64,000 bases of DNA from Ramazzottius varieornatus. Lineage: Eukaryota; Tardigrada; Eutardigrada; Parachela; Ramazzottiidae. The DNA is taken from contig BDGG01000004.1 of the NCBI GenBank assembly GCA_001949185.1, positions 2,598,278-2,662,277 of the forward strand. Reading direction: 5' to 3'. How positions within the stretch are numbered: position 1 is the stretch's first letter; each line of letters opens with the position of its first letter. Positions 38,746 through 50,801 of the stretch are shown here, piece by piece. A program made the translations under genes and the position numbers. Below the pieces are notes generated by a model. It was not told where the DNA came from. It worked only from the letters and a program-made list of their open reading frames with translations, and did not search any database.

Positions 38746-39244
38746 TTAAGGACTCGCTCTTTTGCCTGGGCTGCCTCGGCCCTGCGCAAATTTTCTCCTC
38801 AAAGCGGCCTGCGCAGCGTCCTGAAACGTTAAAATGGTAACGCGCAAACATAAATTCAAGAACAGATGATTCTCCCCTACCCGGTAGTCACAGTCGTGCG
38901 ACATTCCGAGATTATATCTACAGGTTCGTTTCCTGCAAAAAACCGAAACAGTGAGCAAGGCTCCCGAAGATGAGGGCAATGGGTCTTCAGGGATTTACTA
39001 CTTACCCTTGTAAGCTGGGCATCTCCATGTTATACTGTCCTGAGCTCGGTCTCTTCCGGGGTTGCTGCAGTAGATGTAAGCTCTTCCACCTCGCGAACAG
39101 TGGGCTTTCAGGGAGAACGACAGACGCACTCCGATCGCCTCTACCAGCGCTCCCACGGGGAACCGGAGCGCCATCTGAGCCCAGCAACATAAAAATAACG
39201 GCAAAGACAATGCCAAAAATTCGGGACAGGAAGGTGGAATTCAT
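38746..39244 (-). CDS. Disulfide-loop amidated peptide precursor, calcitonin-like candidate
   Basis: Three exons on the minus strand. Exon 1 from 39244 has a signal peptide (MNSTFLSRIFGIVFAVIFML) and a spacer ending QYNMEMPSLQG. Exon 2 completes GKR, then TCRYNLGMSHDCDYR. Exon 3 gives DAAQAALRRKFAQGRGSP, then GKR and ASP, stop at 38746-38748. Processing at the two GKR sites would release a peptide of about 33 residues with an N-terminal C-x8-C loop and a C-terminal SP-amide (GSPGKR). That layout (Cys ring at the N terminus, Pro-amide at the end) is the calcitonin pattern, and it lies near a DH31-like gene. The CxxNxGxSHxCDY motif resembles arthropod calcitonin-type peptides as I recall them, but the assignment is tentative. 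Confidence 0.75.
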
Positions 39245-39880
39245 CCCGCATGGAAAATTTCAATTTGGTTCTGCCGACGGATTCGAGAGGAAGGCTATGT
39301 GAACTGAATCCGAATAAATTTAGAAGACACCATGAACCCTTTTGTTGCCAGCAAATATATGGCTGTGAGCCTATTCCGCCTAGCGAACCTACTCCAGAAG
39401 TGCATGGTCAGCAAACCCTTTCATGATCTAATGGCTCGTACCGGATATCTTCCAAGTATGCCTGTCGCACGGTATCCCTCGAAGACCTTCCCGACGCCTA
39501 ATGTTTGCCATTATTGTTCTCTTCGGGGATGAAGTGCCTTTACAGCATACCTCTCCAGTTCGGCCGGACAATAGCCATCAGACCAAGGAAGGCGAGGTCC
39601 TGGCAGGAACCCGCCTTACGGATGTCACTTCATCCTTGGGTTGCATCTGGCGCTGTCTTGTCTCTGACGTGCCAGTAACGCCGAGAGGGCGAACTGTTTA
39701 ATAACCTAGAAAAGACCATGAGTGATAGTGACTCGTTACACGGCGGCTACGTATTTATTATTCGAGCCTATTATTAATACTACGAAAAATCTACGGGAAT
39801 GAATGCCGATAAAAAACATGAATGCCGATGAGAGAAGAGAGCGGATATCTAAAAATCCAGAAAATGTTGAAAAAGATCGC
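39245..39880. other. Intergenic, no gene recognised
   Basis: 636 bp between the peptide gene start and the SPCS3 stop, both minus strand. A 66-codon plus-strand ORF (39332-39532) has no recognisable features and I do not call it. Confidence 0.4.
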
Positions 39881-40496
39881 CTAGGCTCGTTTACTTTGCC
39901 TCAAAGCGGTGTAAGTATCGGGCATAGCGATGCTCTGGCTATTCCTTCCCCGAGTGGTAACTAGCGCACCTGCATTCGGGATAACATTCCACTGGAGGAA
40001 AAGAGTAACGTTGGGGTTAGCCTTCAAAGCTTTACTATCGTCCAGAAAGCGATACTCTTGAGCAAACTTTTTCTGGTTGATCTTGGCGGGCTGCCCACGC
40101 TGTATAATGCGGTCCCATAGGACGATCTGGTTGAAAGAGTTGGGTGTGTTGGGAGTAACGTACTCAGCGATAAGATACACGAACAGCTCTTTGGCGTTCC
40201 AGTCGAAGAGCGGAGTCAGGTCCACTTCCAGGTCTCCCGTTATGATAGCCTCCTCCACCTCACCTAATCCATTGACATAAGCCACATTGACACGTCCTGT
40301 CAGGTCGCGCACTCGGACGTCCGTCGAGTAATCCTTGAATGCAGTCGTCAGGAAACACAGAAATGTCAAACCTGCAAACGCAAGTAGCTAACATTTGCAG
40401 GCATACTTGCAGTGGTTGCTTATAGCGGTTCTTACCTGCGAGAACGGTGAAAGAGAAGGCCAGAACGGCATTTAGCCGAGCTAAAATGTTATGCAT
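39881..40496 (-). CDS. SPCS3: Signal peptidase complex subunit 3 (SPC22/23)
   Basis: Single-pass ER subunit of signal peptidase. Exon 1 from 40496 encodes MHNILARLNAVLAFSFTVLA and splices in phase within a Gly codon to LTFLCFLTTAFKDYST, which together form the N-terminal anchor. The lumenal domain includes GDLEVDLTPLFDWNAKELFV, YLIAEYVTPNTPNSFNQIVL, WDRIIQRGQPAKI, YRFLDDSKALKANPNVTLFL and QWNVIPNAGALVT. Each aligns with human SPCS3 (IFDWNVKQLFLYLSAEY, LNQVVLWDKI, NRNVTLTLSWNVVPNAG). It ends PDTYTALRQSKRA with the stop at 39881-39883. Length, about 180 residues, matches the family. Divergent from the fatty acyl-CoA reductase. Confidence 0.95.
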
Positions 40497-41314
40497 GTCT
40501 GTAAGTCCAGGAAGCACGAACGCCAATCAGTATTCTTCTGGCCGAGATCCCGCTGTATCCGTGTCGACGCTAAAAAACTGCAGAATCCAGATGTGGATGA
40601 TGAATTCGTCGGTAAACAAACAACTCTCCGGCAGAAAAACTTGGAGAGAAGTCAGAGAACCAAACCTTTTCAAAACTTTGTTGACTCAGACCGTCAGAGT
40701 CAGACTATTGAATTTTAGTTCAAATGAAAAGATACAAGAAGGATTGCGATACCACCAGACTGTGACGTACAGAGCTCGGATTTGTGGCCCATTGGCTCAA
40801 CCCTACGTGCGGAAAACAGAGTTTAGAGTTGATTGACTTGATTCTTGATCAGAGGTGGATAGATTGAAGAAGAATTGATTAGTTATGACTGAGAGCTTCA
40901 TCAGTACTTCCGGTGACTTCCGGTCAGCACCATCATATCTACAGTAGCACTCTTGGTAAACGGCCAACGGGAATCAGGGGATCGGGGTTACGCCATTATT
41001 GTCATGCGGGAGAGGTTGTAAGGAGGATCGGAGCAGACGCTGGAAGGAGGATCGGGTACAAGAGGCACACAAACTACAAAGCGCACTGACATCCCGGATC
41101 AAAAGTCCTCCTCGTTTAATCTGGGCAGGATCTAGTGTCCGCCATCTAGGTTGTGATGGTAATACGCTTACACCCATCATACCGTCCCGCATTCGCTGAG
41201 GCCTTCAAGTTGCATCCTGTATGGATTGTCTGTTGTAATTATCGCTATACGGATACTCTACGAATTCCCAAGAGCAAGAGCTTTCGAGAACTATTCCTCT
41301 AAGGCCAATCCGGC
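40497..41314. promoter_or_regulatory. Divergent intergenic region, SPCS3 / fatty acyl-CoA reductase
   Basis: 818 bp between divergent start codons. A plus-strand 129-codon frame (40447-40836) overlaps the SPCS3 first exon antisense and is not supported. No other feature seen. Confidence 0.4.
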
Positions 41315-43681
41315 ATGTCGAACCTCCGAGACTATTACAGAGGGAAGTCGGTATTTATTACCGGCGGAACGGGCTTCATGGTATGCTTGTTATACTATAC
41401 TGTGTAATTGCGCTTGTAACGACTCGAAACAAGTTTCTGATTTCAGGGTAAGGTTCTGGTCCAGAGGCTCCTAACATGCTTTCCCGAAATCGACAGAATC
41501 TACGTCCATATTCGACCCAGCCACAAGCACGGCAGTGCGCAGAACCGTCTCGCTGCAATATTGCGAACTGCGGTAAGGCATGATATGCAAGCAAACAGCA
41601 AACTGAAATGGATTGCATCGTAATACTCGAGTAAATAATAACTGTTTTCATACGGCTCACTTGAATGTTGGTTTCAGGCCTTCGAAACTGTAAGCAAGGC
41701 GGACAAAAATCAGCACGTCAAAATCATTGCGATGTCCGGGGACATCCTCCAGCCGAATCTGGGACTGAGCTCCGAAGACACGGAAATACTAATCGAGAAA
41801 GTTTCTGTAATCTTCCACACAGCAGCCACCGTCAAGTTCGACGAAGCTCTGAAGTACGCAAGCTCATGAAGTTCCGAACTATAGAGCAAACAGTAAAATA
41901 ATAGTCTTCGTCATAGAACAGCAGTGGATGTGAACGTCAGTGGGACCCGCAAGCTTCTGATGCTGTGTCGTCAGATGAAACGCCTGGAAGCCTTCATCCA
42001 TGTGAGTACAGCCTACGCGAACTGCAATCGAATGGACATCTCCGAGGAAGTGTACCCTTCCCCGGTTCCTTGTGACAAGCTCATTGAGGCCCTCGAGTGC
42101 GTACGTCAGAACTGTATCTTTCAGCGAACAACTTTTTCACACAGCTTTCATAAAAATGTTCACATCGTTTCCGTTGTTTCTAGGTGGATGAATGAGGCTT
42201 CAGTGAAAGCTATAACGGCCCAGCTCATACCGCCATGGCCGAACACTTATACCTACGCGAAAGCCCTGGCAGAATCAGCCATCGTATCAGCCTGGGAGGA
42301 AAGTCCCACTTTCCATGTGGGCATAGTTCGGCCGTCTATTGTAGGGGCTGCTGTTGAACATCCCCATCCAGGTAGTGTACTTCATCGTTTGATCGGTCCT
42401 ATGAAGAGCTTTCAGTGTCTCAACCTTTGACACCATGGCTTCTGCACAGGCTATATCGACAACTACAATGGTCCCAGCGGACTTTTAGCTGCAGTAAGTT
42501 CGTGAACCACGTATCGACTGAGTGTGCTGGAGGAAGAGGCTTGGTTTTTCAGATAGGCAAAGGTGCATTGCGGACCATGCTGGGTGACAGGAATGCCATT
42601 GCGGATATCGTTCCTGTTGACTATGCGGTAGACGTTCTAATAGCAACTCCGTGGCACCTCGAATCAACAAAGTATCAAGCGCAGTGGTTTTTTTTCTGGT
42701 TCCCCCGAACGGCGTGTTGTTAGTTGCGTTTCTTTCTGTAGGGCTTCGAAGCCCTGGGTGTATAACTTCACTTCCGGTGGAATCAACCCTATGACATGGG
42801 GATATGTCCAAGACAGCACGCTGGTTAATTTTGCCAAAAATCCGGTGGACAATGTGTACCGCATACCTTCCGCCAGGTTTACGCAAAACTGGTATGTCTT
42901 TCTTGGGTTCCCTTGCCTCAACAGAACTTGAGTGTTTTCTGCGCCGCGCTTGATCCATCTGTTTACTGATATTCTGGATATAGGCTGGCATTCCATCTAT
43001 GGCGAACCATTGACCACATGTTGCCAGCCTACCTCATAGATACCGTTCTGCGGATACAGGGGAAGAAACCAACGTAAGGGGCCTAACTGGAAATCTTCGC
43101 GGACCTTTTCTTACCTTGATCTTCAACGGTATGGAATTTACAGAGCTGTGGCGGGCTATGCGAAGCTTCATAGAGCTCTCCGCAGCCTTGATTATTTTAC
43201 GCAGAACAGCTGGAACTTCCGGAACGATAACGTTAAGCTTTTGTGGGAGTCCTTGTCGATAGAAGATCAGAAAGTAAGTCATGTTCTTAATGGTGCTGGA
43301 ATTTGGTTTTTTTTTCGGGCCAAAACTAGAAACTTGATCTCGATGTGCGCATTGGAGTAATGATGGGTGATTTGTTTTCAGGTGCTTTCGTTCGACCTGA
43401 GTCAACTTTCCTGGCAAGACTACATGGAGAAGTTTTGCCTTGGAATCAAAGTCTTCCTTCTACGAGAAAGTCTCGACAACCTACCTCAGGCTCGAAAAGC
43501 TGTAGCTCGACAGACGAAGAAAACAAGAGTCGTGCTGTGTGTTCTCTTTTTACTGTTGACTACGGTTCTATGCAAAAGCTTCAGGTTGGTTCGTCGCTCC
43601 TGGTTAGTGGCCTTTTCGACGGTAATCCGTCTGATGTTGCTACTTTCGCGCATTTTGAAACAGTCTTCCATACTTCCATGA
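41315..43681 (+). CDS. Fatty acyl-CoA reductase (FAR1/2 family)
   Basis: NADPH-dependent reduction of fatty acyl-CoA to fatty alcohol for ether lipids and waxes; FARs are tail-anchored in peroxisomes or ER. The start at 41315 gives MSNLRDYYRGKSVFITGGTG, with the Rossmann motif TGGTGFMGKVLV completed by the next exon. Then VIFHTAATVKFDEAL, FIHVSTAYANCN, and the catalytic pair in YTYAKALAES (YxxxK), IVRPSIVGAA and DIVPVDYAVDVLIA. After GGINPMTWGYVQDS comes the C-terminal sterile domain with LSQLSWQDYMEKFCLGIKVF and LRESLDNLPQARK. A hydrophobic stretch VVLCVLFLLLTTVL gives the tail anchor. Stop at 43681. Ten or so small exons with in-phase GT-AG introns. Confidence 0.95.
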
Positions 43682-44019
43682 GTGTCCGTTTTCCGTCAGT
43701 GTCGTCCTGTTTTGACTGTGATTTGCTTGTCTGCTGCTATTATTTCTGAGAGCTTTTTTTTCTAAAATTTGCCTGGACCAAGTGGCAAGTGCAAGACTAC
43801 CGGTGCTCCAGTCTGATTTTGCTGAACTTTTGATCTGACTTATTTCAATGGTCTTTGGCTTCATGTTGATTCACCGGTGCACCAAACTAAAATTAACTAG
43901 CTAGAAGTCTGAAGGTCAGAATCGCGAAATAAATCTTTCCAGCTTACAGCACACATCGGAGCTCAACTAAGAAAACAGGGTAGCCATAAAGCTTTTCAGA
44001 AGCCATTTAGTCTGGCTGT
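43682..44019. other. Convergent intergenic region, reductase / single-minded
   Basis: 338 bp between two tail-to-tail genes, presumably both 3' UTRs. AATAAA at about 43929 lies on the reductase strand. No ORF called. Confidence 0.4.
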
Positions 44020-47000
44020 TCAGTGGGCGAACCCGTTAGTATACTGGTGAAACTGGTTAGCATCCACGATGACGCTGGTCTGCCGCAGATCGTTAGTGAT
44101 GGGAGATTGTGTCATCAGGAATGGACTCGTGGCCAAATCTGCAGATAGAAGGTTCTCGCGAGTGCTGGTCATTTCACCGGTCAGGCAGTTCCGGTAGTCT
44201 TGAGGATAGATGCTGCCTGTTGAGCGGAAGGTGCTGTACCAGCTGAACTCTTTGCCTTCGCAGTCGTCATTGTCCTCCTTGTGTTGGCCAGCTTCCGAAT
44301 GGCCGTTGCTTGGAACAGCGCAGGAGGACGGCATCCAGCTTATCTTTCGCTCGTGTTGAGGGTCATGAGAATGTGCTGCAACTGGTTCAGGTGCCGAATG
44401 ATAACTGAGAATCAAATGCTCGGCAGAGGGAAAGCGTGGAAATGAGGTGGTGTGGAGGTCCTTGACGCCACTGTGATACGTTCTTCCGTATGAGATACTA
44501 CCAGGATTGTCATTTTCCATGCCTGATTCATCTGTGAGGTTTCCGCTACAGGACGAAGAACTTTGGCGAGAGGATGGAGAGCTCGCTCGAGCATCAGGGT
44601 CTGCGCTAAACGACGGCATGGAGTGTCCGAACTCGTTTCTCGATGCGTTGTTGAGGAAGTCAATATCGCGATCGGTCAGCTGCGAAGCGCCACCTGGTTT
44701 CGAGCTTCGTGGGTAGACTGAATGGTAAGGCTGATGGACTGCGCCAGGTGGAGAGGACTCGCAGACGTTTTCGTAGGTCGAATTCATTACCATACTTTGA
44801 TCGACAACGTCAACGCTTCCGTTTGAAGTAGCGTGATTGTAAGGGGAATGCCGGTACTTGGGTGTGCGCTGAGTACGGGTTACTCGGGGAGGAGTGTTTG
44901 CCGCGGAAAGCGGGGACCCGGAAGTCCCCATAGTTGACACTTGCTCCAGGTTGAGGATGCAGCTTTTCGCTTCGGTCTCGCTGGAAAAACAAGTACAGTT
45001 GAGCGCACATTTCAATATACCGAGTTTACCATGTCAACCAACAGAGTGGCAGCCAGAAACAAAAGATTGACACTTGTTTGAACAGAAGATCTCCCTTCGA
45101 ATCCTAAGATTAAGGATGAATTTTTTATCGGTGAAGAACCATTTCGAGCAGATTTAATTGATGGACACAATCAGTGAATTTCACTGACCTCAAAACATAG
45201 TTCAAACTAACGATACAGTTCTGCCGCGAAGAAGTGTTTCGAGCATTGTGGACAATCGTTGAAAGGCTCTGCATCCAGATCCAGCCGCCATCTTTCGTCA
45301 GAAACCGGAAGTACTTTGTAGTAACTTGGCCTTTCAGTAGTACTGCGGTACAAAAGGTATCCTGAATTACTGTTCGTCTCCTTCGTTCAAAAGAACCGTT
45401 AGGTTGCAAACTTTCACTTACGCTGCTGATGAGCATACCGCAGGTTGATCAAGTCGCTCGCATGGCAGAAATGGTAAAGGTTCCTGTCTATTATGTCCGG
45501 AGGATCATATCCGGTCAGAGCGGTTATCCTGCTAAAACCATCACTGAAAACCATGGTAGGACGTTGTCTCATTCTTCGTTCAGAAATCATTCTACTTAAA
45601 TTTACCTTGCATCACAGAAAATGAACTTGAAGTCCAACGTTGCCCGCCACATGAAGTGGCTAGGGTGCATCTTGATTTCGGTAATGGCTGTTGATGGTAG
45701 ACTGTGTCCGATGGCCACCAGTCCCTAACGAGAAAAACATCGGTGACATGTAGTGACTCCAAATGATGCACAAATTCCTGCATTAATGTCTTGGCGGCTC
45801 GATATCATATGCATACCACATTTTGATAACCGATGGATCCGTCGGCAAAAGGTGTCAAATCCATTGCCATTGTAAAGTGCTTTATCTTCAGATAACCGCT
45901 ACAGTGAATCGTCTATAAATAGAAAAGCAGGCAAGCTGAAATCACTTGACCATCATCAAAAAGTCGAATCGATGCTACATGGATTCGAGAGGTCCTTTCA
46001 AATGCTGCCATTCGACAGTCTTACGAGGTTGAAACACTGTAAAATATTGCCTGACCGAGAAAGCCTAGAATAAAGTACTTTGTAGCCCCCCGACGTAAGC
46101 CCGGCATTTCGTTTGGGCAGGACGCACTTCATTCTCACGAAGAAGGCCTTTTCCGCTTCAAAATCTGCAAAACAGTATGATGGGATCAGCTCCAGAGAAA
46201 CCTTTCGCCAACCTGCATACACCGAGCCGTACACTCAGTATGGTGCGACAGTATGCATGTAAGGCATTCTAGTTGCCGATATCTCCGTTGTCGGATCGAG
46301 GAAACAGATTGTTTACCTGCCGGTGGCTGGCTTTGGAATGTGGGAGCAGGAGGAAACGGGTGGATATTGAGGACACCGTTCATTTCGTCATGGTCTGCGG
46401 GATGGATGTACTCGTAAATGCTGTTGCCGGTCATTTCAACCTGAATAACAAGAACCATCCATATCGCTACAAAATCGATTTCCACGATGAAGAGAAAGGG
46501 AGGAAGACGATGGCTAATGGTCAACAAACTGGGCTAGCTCTCACGTTAGAAAGTCCCAAGAAAACGGACGCTCCTTCACTTATATACATGATCTTCCCAT
46601 CGGGAGCGACGACAAAAACGAAGCCTTCCAAACCCTAAAAATTACATCATCAGTTAGTCAGATTAGTGACTGGAAAAAACGGTGGATTATCATGACGGCA
46701 ATCGGTAGTGCCACTTTGGACTAAGCTCACCTGGAGCAAGTAATTGGCCAAATCACGAGCGTATGGATTGCAGATGTTTTGGTATCGGTCGCTTGCAGAC
46801 GAATGTCCCCAGGCTTCTCCCAGTCCTACGGAAACGAAATAGTAGGTACGCGTCATGATGCACTTCCAATCTAACCAGGAGAATATTTGTTACATGAAAG
46901 TTTCATCATGGTAATTAAATCTGAAATTTTGCCTTGGGCGAGGCCAGCTGGGAACCTACAATGACCTCCCTAGTACTGCAAATCCCATCCGACTTTTCTA

Positions 47001-50000
47001 ACAGCGGAGCCAGTTTCCTTTTCTCGGTACTACATCCTGATAAAGTTTGCGGCCCATCCTGCGTCGAAGGCAGTAAGTGTATCGTTTTTTTCTCTTTTGT
47101 AGTTTTATGTTGAACAAAAAACAAGATTATCGGCGGAGCCTTTGCTTAACAGTTGCCGCCAGAGAGCGCTTGGAGCTACATGGAAACCGCGCAAAGCCGA
47201 TGAAAGCCCGACTAGATAAATATATCATGATATTGTACAAAAGGTGGTGTACATGCTACCAGGTTGACAATAGGACATCGGCTGTACTTTGCCGAATTCA
47301 ATCGGTCAACGGCGTACGGGAATTGAGTCGCATGGAGCTAATTGCAAAACCAACCTCCATATCGTCAGCTGCATATCAATATGGCCAGCACTAAGAGAAT
47401 ATTCCTTCGCTACGGTCTTTGGTCAATATTTGTCTGGCGAGCACACAAAAGGTGCAATGCAAAAAGTCAGTATTGAAATGTCAATAAACTGGAAATCAAT
47501 CTCAGGTGGAAGCCGAACAGATATCTGGCTTGTCTGTCCTCAGCCTCTGATGGCGCTGAAGCACTTCACACCATTTTAAATGAATTCAAAATGACGGTCG
47601 ATCTATGTACATTTTCACAACTTCGATCTGACTTTGCGCGTCAGGCTGAGGAACCATTCAGCTCTTTGCTTAACGGCGATATGTTGCCCATCATAGCGTC
47701 TGACTTTCTATCGACCGGACAAGCGCCCTCGTTTTGGGACAGCAAACAGTGTCGATAGCTACAGGCATACTTTTGCATTAAATGCTTCTGCTAGTCTGGT
47801 AGCTGCCTCGGCACACAGAAGCTTCACTAAACGGTGTTTGTTCCGACGGCCGCTTATTCTTCCTCGACATACGTAAAGTTCTTCTGTTCCAGATTTTGCT
47901 CACTACATCATCCAGAAAAAAAATTAACCTCATGAAATTTACCGGAATCTACGGCGACCACGCCCATTCGTAATATGAAGCGGATATGTTTAAATGGAAA
48001 TTAGTATGGGGCAAACATGGTCCTTCGATTTTCTGTACAACATCAATGAAATTTGAAGGTGAGATAAGAATATTCGTCAGGAGTTCACACGTCGAACTGT
48101 GTGAAATTTCGCTGTTACGGCACTGCGTATAATACTTCTGGGGGGTTTGAAAGTAAGAAGAGAAGGCACACTTCATCCCAGCAAGGAAACTTCATTTCCC
48201 TTCCCACAGCTTAGGTCAAGATGGAGACATATCGGATTCCACCTCCATGCTTTTCACTTCTCATTGACAAAATCTAGACGGGTATTAACACTCATATTTT
48301 AAAACTAGCAGTCGACTCTGGTGCTGTTGAGCCTGTTATGGCAAGTAATTAAATCCCTCCCGTGCATGTCACCTACTCCTCTTCCAAATATTATCCCAAA
48401 CTCAAAACTGACACTTCTGACTACAATACGAAACCCAAGCTGATTTCTTCAACTTCAAAAACCCAGACAACTTAAGAAGTCCTGCTACCTTGGTTCGAGT
48501 ACCCGAAGCATTTTCTTTTAAGCGCAAGCTTTTTCTCACGAGACAGTCCAATCAACGATTCAACTTCCGTGGTGTACTGGATACTATAAGTATTTCCTAC
48601 AGCTTGTCTGCATGAGCAAGCTTTCCAGATGTTCGGTATTACAACATACAAAACAGTTTATCAAAATGGTTCTTGGCAAGCCCAGGTACCTAGATTGCAT
48701 GGAGCCAAGTCAGCCAACCGGAAATGGTATGAGCAACCGAGACAATCAGCAACCCTATCCGGTGCAGCATCAAGACTCATTTTTTAAGTATCGGCAACCT
48801 TTCGATATGGCGTATCCAACGTGTCGCACACTTGATCATGCGTATCGCCGAACACTTTTTACATGGCGGAAATACAGCTGCAGTGCACTTTTTATCTACC
48901 TTTCGGGCTATCAAGGCTGCCATATATAGCGAGAACTCGGAGCTTGGTTTCTCGCTATAAAAGACCTAAGTGCGATTTGATGACATGTTACGATTGACAG
49001 GCTACTCTTCGTGGAAAGGTTTAGTCTAGCCACCATAACTGTTTTCGGCCGGACAGACAGATAAGACTAGTTCTTTCTGGGACAGTAATTCACAAAAAGG
49101 GATAACGCGCGATGGGACAATCGCGCTAGCGGCCTTTCCTGGCGAGCTTTTCAGTCAGACATGAACTCGCTCTGACTGGAATCACCACAGGAGCCCGAGG
49201 TGCAAACAGGATCCGACTTTCCGAATCACTGAATGGGAAGATACAGACTCAAACTCTGACAGTTGTAATTGGAAATAACCTAGTCAAAGCCATTAACCCC
49301 ACACAAGAGCATATCAAAGTATCACTCGAATTTAAAGCCACGACACGTAGAAATTTAACACTAAAAAAACAATTTTCGTGACATTTTTCCGCAAAATGAG
49401 ATGAGGCCAATTTGAGGTAGTTTCGGACAAGGAAGTCGAAAGCATATTTACGAAAATTTAGCATGCCACTTAGGACGGAATTCGGAAAACCACTAGGTTG
49501 TCGAGAAACTAGTTTTCCGAAAGGTGGGGTCAACCCGGCGCGACCTGCGGATGCTCTTAATTGCTGACATGAAAAATTCATGTTAATATCTCACGTTTGA
49601 GTGAAGATGACGCGCGGATTGCGCTGATTAATGAGGCTAATAGGAATTGACGAGATATTAACGAGAGGGTACCGTGGCAGGTTGGACAGGCACTTGTCAC
49701 GAGACTCCTGGAGAGTCGGGCTTTTGTTCGCCGTGGCCGCTTGATGAGGAAGGCGATTCAGAGGCACTAGTATGCCCCATCGACATGGTCACAATTGCAG
49801 CAGACACTAATTGCTTGAAATAATCATTATTCCACACTTCGACTTGATCAACACATTCAAAGCACTTTGTCAATATATTCTCAGTTCATTTCTCAAGGAC
49901 CATACCGTGATGTTTTTACCAACAAAAAGGGTGAACGACTGCTGACCCTTGTTTCGTTCCGAACATTATGGACCATCATGCTCAACGTACCACCAGCACA

Positions 50001-50801
50001 CTTTACACTTTGCAGAGCGGACGGTCCGATCTTCGGTTCGCTGACGTTGAACCCTCACCGTCCGTATCCACAGTCATCAACTCGCCGCGCTAGCCGTTCA
50101 CGATCGCTCATATTATTTGAAATAACTGGGAGTTACTTCAAGTAGCGCACATTCCCAGCAACTAACAAAGAGAACTGCGCCACTAAGAAAAGCGCTAGTC
50201 TCCATACTGTTTGTCGGTCTCCCAGTTATAAAACATTGTTCCGGAAAAAAACCCCAGGTGTAGATTGAGAAGTTCTGTAACATGAAAAAGTACGGCCTCT
50301 AATTCAATTCAATGACGGTGTGTGTGAGAAGGACCTCATGCATTACACAACGGTCTCATTCTTTTCAAGAGTTTAGGTAATTTATAATTCCTCTCAATAT
50401 ACTGTAGCAACTTGAGCGTTCGACCGGGTCTATGAATATTGCTTACAGAGGTCCCAAGTGTCATGGTCGTATTCATTTGCATTTACCCGTATCCACCTTC
50501 AACCATCAAGCGAGACACCAATTTTCAAACACCTAGCTTGAATAAATCTGCATTTCTGTATACACACTCCTCTACCGTCCCTTGGTGCGACGTCTAACCT
50601 TTCGCCCGAGAAATTCCGCAGCTTACCTTCTGGAAAGACCGCGCGCATTTTGAGGTAACTGGTAGCTAGCCGAATCACCGAGGCTTTATCCAGCTGACTG
50701 GTAATGGCCGATGGAAGTGGAAGCAATTTTCCAAGCTCGATAAACTCCGCGTTCTCTTTTTCGCGCCGCGTTCGAGCGGCATTTTTAGACTTTTCTTTCA
50801 T
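44020..50801 (-). CDS. sim: Single-minded (SIM), bHLH-PAS transcription factor
   Basis: Partner of ARNT/Tango; master regulator of midline neural cells in arthropods. Exon 1 from 50801 encodes the complete bHLH domain: [53 protein letters not shown] and VFPEG, the SIM-specific sequence. A 3.8 kb intron (46826-50626) follows, then [13 protein letters not shown] has [40 protein letters not shown] and GYK. PAS-B has ALTGYDP-type and [35 protein letters not shown] and [10 protein letters not shown]. The last exon is a ~330-residue Ser/Thr/Pro-rich tail ([20 protein letters not shown] ... [11 protein letters not shown]), stop at 44020-44022. An insertion after the PAS-A core ([18 protein letters not shown]) parallels the variable loop of fly Sim. 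Confidence 0.96.
46826..50626 (-). other. 3.8 kb intron of single-minded
   Basis: This intron separates the bHLH exon from the PAS exons. It is by far the longest in the window, against a typical 50-250 nt. It holds no ORF with splice-supported continuation. Besides one 11-bp hairpin at 48925-48959 I see no repeat. Its length in an otherwise compact gene is the reason to suspect regulatory content or an alternative promoter. Confidence 0.6.
48925..48959. repeat. 11-bp hairpin in single-minded intron
   Basis: TATAGCGAGAA and TTCTCGCTATA are exact inverted copies separated by 13 nt. It is short enough to be coincidental. Confidence 0.4.
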
